A stretch of DNA of 64,000 nucleotides from Nonomuraea aurantiaca (GTDB taxonomy: Bacteria > Actinomycetota > Actinomycetes > Streptosporangiales > Streptosporangiaceae), in the NCBI RefSeq assembly GCF_020215705.1, contig NZ_JAIWNB010000030.1:54840-118839 (forward strand), read 5' to 3'. Every line of letters begins with the position of its first letter. The stretch's first letter is position 1. The notes beneath the pieces are model-generated. The model made no database searches, was not told where the DNA came from, and worked only from the letters and a program-made list of their open reading frames with translations. Positions 15,498 to 23,211 of this stretch are shown here, piece by piece. Position numbers and translations under genes: made by a program.

Positions 15498-16433
15498 ATG
15501 AAATTTGCCGACACAAAAGTTGCCGACACAAAAGTTGCCGACACAAAAGTTCATGTGATCGTGGGTCGTGGGGCTACCGCGTCGAAGACCGCTCTGCTGC
15601 TGGCCGAGGACGGCGAGCGGGTACGGATGATCAGCCGCACCGGCGGCGGGCCCGAGCACCCGCTCATCGACAAGGTCGCCGCGGACGCGACCGACACCGA
15701 TCGGCTCACCGAGCTGACCGAGGGGGCGGACACGCTGTTCACCACCGCCGCGCCGCCGTACCACACCTGGCCCGAGCTGTTCCCGATCCTGTCGGCGTCG
15801 CTGCTCACCGCGGTGAAGCGGACCGGGGTCGCCTACGTCATGCTCGGCAATCTGTACGCCTACGGGCCGGTGGACGGGCCGATCACCCCGGACTTCCCGC
15901 TGGCCGCGGCCGGGCCCAAAGGGCGGGCCAGGGCGCGGGTATGGGAGGAGGCCGCCTCCTCAGGGGTAAGGGTCACCGAGGTGCGGGCCGGCCAGTTCTA
16001 CGGCGCCGGAGCCTTCTCGGTGTTCAGTCTCATGGTGCAGCGGCACGTACTGGAGGGCAGGCTCGTCCTGGTGCCGCAGGAGCTCGATGTGCCGCACAGC
16101 TACACGGCGATCGGCGACGCCGCGCGCACGCTGGTCGCCGCGAGCCGCGACGATCAGGCGTACGGCCGGGCGTGGCACGCGCCCACCTCGACCCTGTCGG
16201 TACGGGAGCTGGCCGGGCGACTCGCCGAACTCGCGGGGGCGCCGGAACCACGGATGGAAGAGATGACCGAACGCGAGCGGACCCTGCTCGCGTACACCGA
16301 CCCGCTCTGGGGGGAGATGCACGAGGTGCTCACCAAGCCCGGCCACCCGTTCGTCGTCGACTACTCCGAAACCGAGAAGATCCTCGGCGTGAGTGCCACC
16401 CCGGTCGACGACGTGCTCCGCGAAGTGATCTAG
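15498..16433 (+). CDS. NAD-dependent epimerase/dehydratase family (SDR) protein
   Basis: A 311-residue Rossmann-fold protein of the extended SDR type. After an unusual N-terminus made of repeated ADTKV units comes the first strand and a nucleotide loop reading VIVGRGATASKTALLLAEDG, a variant of G-x-x-G-x-x-G. Later landmarks are a short acidic loop, NLYAYGPV (the Y of the usual Y-x-x-x-K, with no Lys at the expected spot), the substrate loop and PHSYTAIGDAARTLV. The catalytic Lys seems absent, so it may act as a binding protein or use a different mechanism. It is divergent from the GlxA-type regulator, its likely controller. No convincing ribosome site precedes the ATG. Confidence 0.8.
   Translation: MKFADTKVADTKVADTKVHVIVGRGATASKTALLLAEDGERVRMISRTGGGPEHPLIDKVAADATDTDRLTELTEGADTLFTTAAPPYHTWPELFPILSASLLTAVKRTGVAYVMLGNLYAYGPVDGPITPDFPLAAAGPKGRARARVWEEAASSGVRVTEVRAGQFYGAGAFSVFSLMVQRHVLEGRLVLVPQELDVPHSYTAIGDAARTLVAASRDDQAYGRAWHAPTSTLSVRELAGRLAELAGAPEPRMEEMTERERTLLAYTDPLWGEMHEVLTKPGHPFVVDYSETEKILGVSATPVDDVLREVI
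15505..15549 (+). repeat. Three exact 15-bp tandem repeats inside a coding N-terminus
   Basis: Unit TTGCCGACACAAAAG, three exact copies. Each adds five residues (ADTKV register) immediately after the start of the SDR gene. Because the unit is a multiple of three, copy-number changes would not shift the frame. Confidence 0.9.
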
Positions 16434-16496
16434 CGCTGGAGCGTGTTGCCCAGCGCCTGGGCGTGCCTTTATGGAGTTCCGGGCAGCGTCTTCAGC

Positions 16497-17102
16497 ATGA
16501 ATGGGAGAAACCGGTCAAAGACCATCATTGGCACCATCTTCGCGGGCTCGGCCTTGCTCGCGGCCGGGGCCTGCGGAAGTGCCCACACTCAGTCCGGCAC
16601 CATCAAGGCCGACCCCGCGCGGGGTGTCATCCCTCTGCCCATGTCGACGCCGGGCGATCCCGAGCAGGAATCCGGCGGCACGGCGAGCCTCGAGAAGGCG
16701 GCCGCCGCGGCCACGGACTCCGCCGAGGGCTCCCATGTCCTCTCGGTCCAGTCAGAGAACGACGGCAAGATCTGGGAGGTCCAGCTGGCCGGACCCGACG
16801 GCACCGAGCGGCTGCTGGAAGTGGACGCGTCGGGAAAGGTGGTCTCGGAAGGCAGGTCCAAGGACACCGGCAAAGGTGAGAAGGCCAGGGTCATGGGGCT
16901 GGTCAAGGACGCCAAGGTGACCTTCAAGGACGCGTTGGAGAAGGTTTCCTCCTCGGTGTCGCACGGCAAGATCACCCACATGAGCCTGGACAAGTACAAC
17001 AACGACCTTCTGGTCTGGGATGTCGATGTCGTCAGTCCGGACGGCACCTGGCAGGGGCTCAAGATCGACGCCAAGACCGGCACCGTGACCAAGAACGACT
17101 AG
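16497..17102 (+). CDS. PepSY-type secreted lipoprotein
   Basis: A 201-residue lipoprotein. The ATG at 16497 is chosen because it begins a clear lipoprotein signal (basic start, hydrophobic core, AAGAC with Cys at residue 26); an earlier GTG would place 18 residues before it. The mature part holds two PepSY-like units, one around GKIWEVQLAGPDGTERLLEVD and one around NDLLVWDVDVVSPDGTWQGLKID, each ending in a D-A-x-T/S-G-x-V turn. PepSY domains are thought to inhibit or bind extracellular peptidases. It is monocistronic, convergent with the IclR gene. Confidence 0.8.
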   Translation: MNGRNRSKTIIGTIFAGSALLAAGACGSAHTQSGTIKADPARGVIPLPMSTPGDPEQESGGTASLEKAAAAATDSAEGSHVLSVQSENDGKIWEVQLAGPDGTERLLEVDASGKVVSEGRSKDTGKGEKARVMGLVKDAKVTFKDALEKVSSSVSHGKITHMSLDKYNNDLLVWDVDVVSPDGTWQGLKIDAKTGTVTKND

Positions 17103-17105
17103 GGG

Positions 17106-17158
17106 GCCGGCAACTTTCCGCCACTACGGCGTTTCGGGATGCCGGAGGAGTTGCCGGC
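17106..17158. terminator. Candidate bidirectional terminator
   Basis: Arms GCCGGCAACT (17106-17115) and AGTTGCCGGC (17149-17158) pair perfectly. The space between them holds a smaller CGCC/GGCG hairpin. It lies between two convergent genes, with the right arm inside the last codons of the IclR gene. Confidence 0.45.
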
Positions 17159-17933
17159 TGATGCCGCGGGCGGCGGCCAGTACAGGGGGCACCACGCCGG
17201 GCATGGGCAGGCCCGGCAGGGGATCGCCGGCGCGTACGACGACGGAGAGCGCGGCCACCACCTCGTCGGCCGCGTCGCTCACGGGGGCGGCCACCGACAC
17301 CGCGTCGAGGGTGACCTGCCGGTCGCTGACGGCGAAGCCAGTGCGCCGCACTTCGGCCAGTACGCGCCGTAAAGCGTCCGGGTCCACGATGGTCTTGCTG
17401 GTGAAGGCCGCCAGCGGCCTGTCCAGGTAGCGCTCCTGGAACGCCCGGGGCGCGTACGCGAGCAGCACCAGCCCGACGCCGGTGGCATGCGCGGGCCACC
17501 GTCCGCCGACCCGGCTGTGCACGCCGACGGCGTCGTGGCTGGAGATCCGCTCGATGTACACGACGTCCAGGCCGTCGAGGACGGCGAGCTGGACGTGCTG
17601 ACGGGTCGCCACGAAGAGGTCCTCGAGGTAGGGCATGGCCACCTCGCGCAGCCCCAGGCCGCGAGGTGCCAGTGCCGCGACCTCCCACAGGTGCAGGCCG
17701 ATCTGGTAGCGGCCATTCCGGTCCCGTTCGAGCGCGCCCCACGCGACCAGCTCGCCGACCAGGCGGTGCGCCGTCGTCAGCGGCATCCTGGTCCGCCGGC
17801 TGATGTCGGACAGGGTCAGCCGGCGGCGTTCACCGGAGAACGCGTCCAGAACGCTGAGCACCCGGCTGGCCACCGACCGTGCGGGATCCGGTTGCCTGGA
17901 CGGGCTTGCCATCGTTGCTGTGGTCATGGTCAT
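17124..17933 (-). CDS. IclR family transcriptional regulator
   Basis: A 269-residue regulator. Residues 18-80 are the IclR winged helix-turn-helix (SVASRVLSVLDAF, LTLSDISRRTRMPLTTAHRLVGEL). Residues 95-260 are the effector domain, with conserved strands around QLAVLDGLDVVYIERISS and VSVAAPVSD. The ligand is unknown; IclR proteins often sense aromatic or small organic acids. No obvious target operon lies immediately upstream, only a 280-bp gene-free stretch and then the inverted-repeat-bounded segment. An ATG a few codons downstream is an alternative start. Confidence 0.88.
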   Translation of the reverse strand: MTMTTATMASPSRQPDPARSVASRVLSVLDAFSGERRRLTLSDISRRTRMPLTTAHRLVGELVAWGALERDRNGRYQIGLHLWEVAALAPRGLGLREVAMPYLEDLFVATRQHVQLAVLDGLDVVYIERISSHDAVGVHSRVGGRWPAHATGVGLVLLAYAPRAFQERYLDRPLAAFTSKTIVDPDALRRVLAEVRRTGFAVSDRQVTLDAVSVAAPVSDAADEVVAALSVVVRAGDPLPGLPMPGVVPPVLAAARGISRQLLRHPETP

Positions 17934-18002
17934 GGGCAGCGCCTCCGACCGTCTGATCGCGCTTCGAGTACGCCGGGTCCCGGCCTCACCATTTCGTTGA
18001 AT

Positions 18003-18017
18003 GTTGTTTGCGGCAAC
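18003..18017. promoter_or_regulatory. Candidate operator upstream of the IclR gene
   Basis: GTTG-TTTGCGG-CAAC, with a nested TTGC-G-GCAA palindrome at 18008-18016, lies about 70 bp upstream of the IclR start. Self-regulation by IclR proteins through such sites is common. The rest of 17934-18120 shows no gene. Confidence 0.3.
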
Positions 18018-18120
18018 GTAATCCCGGGAGGCCAGACGGGTCTAGCCCTATTTCCGGGCTAATTTGTTGCCTTTGATAACAATCTAGAAACACGCCTGTC
18101 ATGACGCGGGTCATCCTGTC

Positions 18121-18175
18121 TGAGGCTGTGAACGATAGATGGCCACTGGGAGCGATAGATGGCCAATCTGGGAGC
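18121..18175 (+). repeat. Left 55-bp inverted repeat
   Basis: Pairs with 19384-19438 in inverted orientation, differing only at the two bases 18141-18142 (GG versus AA). Contains two CGATAGATGGCCA units. Confidence 0.92.
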
Positions 18176-18216
18176 GGGCGGCCGGCGGCCATGAAGTCGC
18201 TGGAGGAGCCGAAGGC

Positions 18217-19173
18217 TCACATGGTGGAGCCATGCCCGCCGCGCAGGCGTCGCACGAGGTCGTCGGCGGCCTCCGGCCACTGCGGGTAGTCGAAGGCGAA
18301 GCCCGCTTCGAGCAGGCGGCCGGGGACGACGCGGCGGCTTTTCAACAGGAGCTCGGTGTCCGAGCGCAGCGCGAACGCGCCGAGTTCGGCCATCCACTTT
18401 GTTGCGGGCAGGCCCACCGGAACACCCAAGGCGGCGCGCAGCACCCGCATGAATGTGCGTTGCGGTAAAGGGACAGGAGCGGCGAGGTTCACCGGTCCGG
18501 CGAGGTCGTCCCGGTCGACCAGGAACTCGACGGCGCGGACGAAGTCGCGGTCATGGATCCAGGACACGTACTGGGCGCCGCCGGCGACCGGGCCGCCTAG
18601 TCCGAGGCGCGCCAGCCGCAGCAAAACGTCGAAGACGCCGCCACGGTCGGGGCTCATCACCATGGCAGCGCGCATGCTGACCTTGCGCGTGCGCGGGGTT
18701 TCGGCTTGCTCCTGCGCCTGCTCCCACGCTTTCGCGATCTCCACGCTGTAGGCCCAGTAGCCTGGCACGCCCGGTTCGGTGCCGCCGAGCACGCCGGTCA
18801 CCTCGTCGTTGGGGGCGTCGAAGCGGTGGGCGTAAATGGTGGCGGTGCTCATCTGCAACCAGACCCGAGGAGGCCGTACGGCGGCCGCGACCGCCTCACC
18901 CACCACCCGGGCGGAATGCACCCGTGAATCCATCATGGCTCGCAGATTGTCCGGCGTGTAGCGACAGTTGACGCTGCGTCCGGCCAGATTGATCACGACG
19001 TCGCTGCCGTCGATCTCCTTCGCCCATGGGCCAAGTGTCTCGGCATCCCAGCGGACGTCGCGATCGCGCACCGGCCGCCTGGTCAGGATCACAACATCAT
19101 GGCCCGCGGCGGTCAGTGCGCGACTGAGGATGGTGCCTACCTGCCCGGTTCCCCCGGGTATCACGATCTTCAT
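18217..19173 (-). CDS. TIGR01777-type NAD(P)-binding epimerase (SDR)
   Basis: A 318-residue protein of the YfcH/SulA-like TIGR01777 family. The N-terminal Rossmann loop is VIPGGTGQVGTIL (residues 4-16). Family landmarks are DVVINLAGRSVNCRYT, RVHSARVVGEAV, WLQMSTATIYAH, the insert AYSVEIAKAWEQA, WIHDRDFVRAVEFLV and the C-terminal LLLKSRRVVPGRLLEAGF. The biochemical role of the family is mostly unsettled. It is the only gene inside the inverted-repeat segment. No ribosome site stands out, but the ATG at 19173 fits the family N-terminus exactly. A 14-bp palindrome lies 66 bp upstream. Confidence 0.88.
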   Translation of the reverse strand: MKIVIPGGTGQVGTILSRALTAAGHDVVILTRRPVRDRDVRWDAETLGPWAKEIDGSDVVINLAGRSVNCRYTPDNLRAMMDSRVHSARVVGEAVAAAVRPPRVWLQMSTATIYAHRFDAPNDEVTGVLGGTEPGVPGYWAYSVEIAKAWEQAQEQAETPRTRKVSMRAAMVMSPDRGGVFDVLLRLARLGLGGPVAGGAQYVSWIHDRDFVRAVEFLVDRDDLAGPVNLAAPVPLPQRTFMRVLRAALGVPVGLPATKWMAELGAFALRSDTELLLKSRRVVPGRLLEAGFAFDYPQWPEAADDLVRRLRGGHGSTM

Positions 19174-19238
19174 CCGGCTTCCCCCAAGGTGAGTGGGACA
19201 AGCCTAGCGCGGCTAGCTGAACACGTTCAAAAGCGGCT

Positions 19239-19252
19239 CATGTCGCGACATG
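19239..19252. promoter_or_regulatory. 14-bp perfect palindrome upstream of the TIGR01777 gene
   Basis: CATGTCGCGACATG is a perfect dyad inside the inverted-repeat segment, a possible operator for a dimeric regulator such as TetR or MerR. The rest of 19174-19383 shows no gene. Confidence 0.4.
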
Positions 19253-19383
19253 GGAACCCCAAGGCCTGTGACACACCGGGCCCCAGATCACTACGCGCCC
19301 TGTCGTGCCTCATCGTGAGCGCCGCCTGGTCGGCGTATCCACGCTTCGGTCCGGCAGACCGTTACCAGGCCGGGCCAACATGA

Positions 19384-19438
19384 GCTCCCAGATTGGCCAT
19401 CTATCGCTCCCAGTGGTTATCTATCGTTCACAGCCTCA
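19384..19438 (-). repeat. Right 55-bp inverted repeat
   Basis: Partner of 18121-18175. Its outer 11 bases supply the last codons and stop of the small peptide gene at 19428-19589. Confidence 0.92.
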
Positions 19439-19589
19439 TCTGGCAGCAGGACCGGTGATAGTAGACCGACCCTTGCGAATCCCTGTCGCCCCAATATTCT
19501 TCCCAGCAATCGATGGCGTGCGCCTGAGATTCAGGCAGGAAGGCGCTCAGCATGCCATCGACAACGGTGTTGATCAGTCTCTTGACCAC
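19428..19589 (-). CDS. Small Cys-containing peptide, C-terminus formed by the right inverted repeat
   Basis: A 53-codon frame from GTG 19589, with GGGAG 5 bases upstream. The product has a basic, hydrophobic front (MVKRLINTVVDGMLSAFLPESQAHA) that looks leader-like up to an Ala-rich point. A short aromatic and Cys-bearing tail follows (Cys 28, 48 and 49). The final MRL and stop are encoded by the outer edge of the 55-bp inverted repeat, so the original end was probably replaced when that repeat arrived. Small actinomycete peptides of this shape are known but mostly uncharacterised. A modified-peptide precursor is conceivable, yet no modification enzyme is nearby. Confidence 0.5.
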   Translation of the reverse strand: MVKRLINTVVDGMLSAFLPESQAHAIDCWEEYWGDRDSQGSVYYHRSCCQMRL

Positions 19590-19954
19590 CACTTCTCCCT
19601 TCTTCGGCTGATGGACGCACTCTGTCGTCTTCGGCTGTCGCGCCCCTGACCTCGTGCTGACTCGGGACTTTCTCCGGGTGCGCCAAAACGTCGCCGTAGA
19701 CGCGGCGATCAGCTCCCCGGCAATGCGCGCGCAGCCCTGCACACGTCCGGCTGTCGCGCCGCTGTCATCGCGCCCCTGGCCCGCCACCTGGCGACCGTCG
19801 ATCGCCGGGCACACGATGGGCCGACGGCGTGAGGAGGCTGAAAGAAGAGTGTGAGTGGTACGCGAGGCCCGCTCATTACGCTCAGAAACAACTACGCCGA
19901 GCAGGCCGAAGAAATTCGGGTCAGGGCAGCCAGGCGTGCGACGTCAGGATAATT
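19590..19954. other. Intergenic region upstream of the SARP gene
   Basis: About 365 bp between the divergent peptide gene and the SARP regulator. No gene, strong hairpin or repeat was recognised. An open frame extends from 19829 into the SARP gene but is less likely to be translated than the start at 19955. Confidence 0.4.
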
Positions 19955-22900
19955 GTGGATATTGAACCAGAACCTCTCTTCCATTTCGGGGTGTTGGGCA
20001 CACTCGAGATCTCGCGGGCCGGCCGACCGGTTTCCCTGCCGGCCGCCAAACAACGGGGCGTTCTGGCCACCCTCCTCCTCCAGGCCGGTCAGAAGGTCTC
20101 GCACGACCAGCTGATCGAGCGGATCTGGAATGGCAGGCCGCCGAACGACGCCCGCGGCGCGCTGCACACCCACGTCGCGCGGCTGCGACGCGCGCTGGGC
20201 GACGGCCATCATGACGCCCACCGCCTGATCCATACCTTCAACGACAGCTATTCCATCGAGCTCCCGCCCGGCAGCCTCGATCTGTCGACGTTCCGGGAGC
20301 TGACCGTGCGAGCGGCGGGTGCCCACGATGCCGCCGGTAAAGCCGATCTTCTCCGGCGGGCGCTGGCGCTGTGGCGGGGACCCGTGCTGGCCGATGTCCC
20401 GTCGGAGTCGTTGCACCGCGAAGAGGTGCCCTGGGTCATGGAGGAACGACTCCGGGCCATAGAACGGTGGTTTCAACTCGGCCTTCAGCTCGCCCGTCAC
20501 GACGAGACGATCATCACTCTCAAGGAGGCGACGGCGGACCATCCCTACCATGAGCGGCTGTGGGCCCAGTTGATGATCGCGCTGCACAAGGCCGGCCGCC
20601 GGGCGGAAGCGCTGGAAACCTACCGGACCATCGACGGACTGCTGCGGAAAGAGCTCGGCATCGATCCGACTCAGGAACTGGTCCGCGTCCACGCCGCCAT
20701 ACTGAATGACGATCCCGATTCCGCCCGAATACTCGACGAGACGCATCCGGGCACGCCGCCGGTTTCCCGGCACATGCCTCCAGCGCTCCCGCTCGGCGCC
20801 GACGAGGAGCCGGAGCCAAGGGAGAAATCGCTGGAGCCATTCACCGGCGACGGCGTTCCTCAGCAGCTGCCATCCGGCATCGCCTCTTTCACCGGGCGGG
20901 AGGATGAGCTGAAGGCTCTCGATGATCTCCTCATGGCCAGCGACCACGAAACGTCGCCGCCCATCGTGATCGCCACGATCAGCGGAATGGGCGGTGTGGG
21001 CAAGACCGCGCTGGCGGTGCACTGGGCCCACCGTGCGATGGACCGCTTTCCGGACGGACTCCTCTACCTCGACCTGCGCGGCTTCGGGCCGGGCGGCCAC
21101 GTCGACCCCGGCACCGCGCTGGAGCAGCTCCTCCACGCGCTGGCCGTGCCGCCCGGGCGGATCCCCGCGCGGACAGACGCTCGCTCGTCGATGCTGCGCA
21201 GCGTACTGGCCGGCCGCCGGGTGCTGATGCTGCTCGACAACGCCCGCGACTCGGCGCAGGTGCGGCCGTTGCTGCCGGGTTCGCACGCTGTCGTGCTGGT
21301 CACCAGCCGCAGTCAGCTGCGCGGGCTGGCCGTACGCGAAGGGGCACACCATGTCCTGCTCGAGCAGTTCTCCCCCGCCGAATCGGCCGCCCTGCTGACC
21401 AGGATCCTCGGGCCCGAACGGATCGGCGCCCAGGCACAGGCCACCGAGGAGCTGGCCCGATCGTGTGTTCACCTTCCCCTGGCGCTGACCATCGCCGCCG
21501 AACACGCCACCTGCCGGCCCGGCAGCTCGCTGCGGGATCTGGCGGAAGAGGTGCGGGACCAGCGGACCGCCTTGGACACGCTCGACACCGCCGACGACCA
21601 TGAGGCCAGCCTCCGGGCGGTGTTCTCCTGGTCGTACCGGGCGCTGGAACCATCGGCCGCGCGCATGTTCCGCATGTTGAGCCTGCATCCGGGAGCCGAC
21701 GTCAGCCCGCCCGAGGCGGCGGCGCTGGCCGGCGTCACCACCTCCGAGGCACGGCGGCTGCTCGACCTCCTCACCGGCCGGTCCCTGCTGGGAGGGACCG
21801 GCCGGGATCGTCACCGATTCCACGACCTGCTCCACGTCTACGCCGTCGAGCGGTCCCGCCGGGAGGACAGCGGGACCGAGCGGCGGACCGCGGTCCGCCG
21901 CGTTCTGGACTGGTATCTCCACACCGCTGATCGCGCCGCCGACCTCCTCGAACCCACCAGGAGGCGGTTCCCCCTGACGATCACCCACGTGCCCGCCGAC
22001 CCGCCCGTCCTGGCCGGGCCCGCGGACGCGATGGCGTGGCTGGACGACCAGCGCGCCAACCTCATCGCGGCCACCAGGTTGTCGGCCGAGCACCGATGGG
22101 ATGCCCATACCTGGCGGCTTCCCCATGCCCTGTGGCGGTTCTTCTTCGTCCGCGGCCATGTCCGCGACTGGATCGACACGCATCTCCTGGCTCTCGACGC
22201 CGCGAGGGGTGCCGGCGATCCTCGCGCGCTGGCCGAGACGACGAAGAATCTCGGCTTCGCCTACTGGCGATCCGGGCACCTCTCCGAGGCGCTCAGGCAC
22301 CACGGCCGGGCGCTCGTCCTGGACCAGGAGAGCGGCGATCGCTGGGGCGAAGCCAAGACGCGCAACCATCTGGGCTTCATCTATGACCGCTCGGGCCGAT
22401 TCGCCGAGGCGCTCGACCAGCAACACCGGTCACTTGCCCTCTATGCGGAGGTGGATGACCGGTGTGGCCAAGGCCGGGCGCTCATCGGCATCGGCAACGC
22501 CTACCGTCAGCTCGATCAGCACGCCGCGAGTGTGCCCCCGCTGGAAAGGGCGCTCGCCATCACCCGCGACATCGGCGATCGCTGGGGCGAGAGCCTCGCC
22601 CTCATCGCCATCGGCTTCACCCACCTGGCCACCGGCCGATACACCGAAGCCACCGACCACTTCCACCAAGCGCTCGCCATCACCCGCGAGATCGGTGACC
22701 GCTGGGGCGAAAGCCTCGCCCTCATCGCCATCGGCTTCACCCACCTGGCCACCGGCCGGCACACCGAAGCCACCGACCACCTCCGCCAAGCGCTCGCCAT
22801 CACCAGGGAGACCGGTGACCGCTGGGGCGAAAGCCTCGCCCTCATCGCCATCGGCTTCACCCACCTGGCCACCGACCGGCACACCGAAGCCACCGACCAC

Positions 22901-23104
22901 CTCCATCAAGCCCTCGCCATCACCCGCGAGATCGACAGCATGGGCGACGACGGCTTGCTCGAAGACGCCTGCCGCGCTGGAACGTCCCTTGGCCCCGTCC
23001 ACGGCCGTGAGGCCGTCTTCTCCGCCCTGGGCCTGCACACCCGGCTTCAGCCGGCCCTGGCTCGGGAAGTCACGCTCGCCGAGCCGTCGCCCTGCTCCCC
23101 GTAG
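19955..23104 (+). CDS. SARP/AfsR-like regulator (SARP-BTAD-NB-ARC-TPR)
   Basis: A 1049-residue regulator from GTG 19955, chosen for an AGGA site 5 bases upstream and because FHFGVLGTLEISRAGR is the normal SARP beginning; an upstream frame adds 42 unlike residues. Residues about 8-95 are the OmpR-like DNA-binding domain, and 100-250 the BTAD helices ending in LGIDPTQELVRVHAAIL. An acidic linker follows, then an NB-ARC ATPase with Walker A GMGGVGKT, Walker B RVLMLLDNA and the sensor LVTSRS. The C-terminal quarter is TPR repeats, the last ones almost identical. AfsR-type proteins activate secondary-metabolite or stress genes, but no biosynthetic cluster is visible in the window, so its target is unknown. 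Confidence 0.92.
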   Translation: MDIEPEPLFHFGVLGTLEISRAGRPVSLPAAKQRGVLATLLLQAGQKVSHDQLIERIWNGRPPNDARGALHTHVARLRRALGDGHHDAHRLIHTFNDSYSIELPPGSLDLSTFRELTVRAAGAHDAAGKADLLRRALALWRGPVLADVPSESLHREEVPWVMEERLRAIERWFQLGLQLARHDETIITLKEATADHPYHERLWAQLMIALHKAGRRAEALETYRTIDGLLRKELGIDPTQELVRVHAAILNDDPDSARILDETHPGTPPVSRHMPPALPLGADEEPEPREKSLEPFTGDGVPQQLPSGIASFTGREDELKALDDLLMASDHETSPPIVIATISGMGGVGKTALAVHWAHRAMDRFPDGLLYLDLRGFGPGGHVDPGTALEQLLHALAVPPGRIPARTDARSSMLRSVLAGRRVLMLLDNARDSAQVRPLLPGSHAVVLVTSRSQLRGLAVREGAHHVLLEQFSPAESAALLTRILGPERIGAQAQATEELARSCVHLPLALTIAAEHATCRPGSSLRDLAEEVRDQRTALDTLDTADDHEASLRAVFSWSYRALEPSAARMFRMLSLHPGADVSPPEAAALAGVTTSEARRLLDLLTGRSLLGGTGRDRHRFHDLLHVYAVERSRREDSGTERRTAVRRVLDWYLHTADRAADLLEPTRRRFPLTITHVPADPPVLAGPADAMAWLDDQRANLIAATRLSAEHRWDAHTWRLPHALWRFFFVRGHVRDWIDTHLLALDAARGAGDPRALAETTKNLGFAYWRSGHLSEALRHHGRALVLDQESGDRWGEAKTRNHLGFIYDRSGRFAEALDQQHRSLALYAEVDDRCGQGRALIGIGNAYRQLDQHAASVPPLERALAITRDIGDRWGESLALIAIGFTHLATGRYTEATDHFHQALAITREIGDRWGESLALIAIGFTHLATGRHTEATDHLRQALAITRETGDRWGESLALIAIGFTHLATDRHTEATDHLHQALAITREIDSMGDDGLLEDACRAGTSLGPVHGREAVFSALGLHTRLQPALAREVTLAEPSPCSP
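22561..22920 (+). repeat. Three 120-bp tandem repeats encoding TPR units
   Basis: Units at 22561-22680, 22681-22800 and 22801-22920 are nearly identical at the nucleotide level, each encoding 40 residues around DRWGESLALIAIGFTHLAT. The flanking TPRs before and after are much more diverged, so this block was expanded or homogenised recently. Confidence 0.92.
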
Positions 23105-23211
23105 GGCTCGGCGACGAAGAACGCTCATCCTCTTGTGAACCGGCACGAATCCCGGCCCCTCACTCTGGCGTACGGTCGCGGGTGACATCGACTACTCGGA
23201 GGGCCGGCAGG

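Larger units (their letters stand above)
18121..19438. mobile_element. Inverted-repeat-bounded segment carrying an SDR gene, no transposase
   Basis: A 1.3-kb segment flanked by 55-bp inverted repeats that match at 53 positions. Each end carries two copies of a CGATAGATGGCCA-like motif 21 bp apart, and the boundaries read TGTGAACG...CGTTCACA a few bases in from the outer edge. Internally repeated ends of this kind resemble those of IS21-family elements (inference). Inside are one SDR gene, a palindrome and no transposase. No target-site duplication was found. It could be a non-autonomous element with cargo, a deletion derivative, or two solo ends in opposite orientation. Confidence 0.45.

Noticed and set aside
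18109..19448. Target-site duplication flanking the inverted-repeat segment
   Set aside because: The bases just outside the two repeats differ, and the matching GAGGC/GCCTC edges are inverted rather than direct, so they belong to the repeats themselves.
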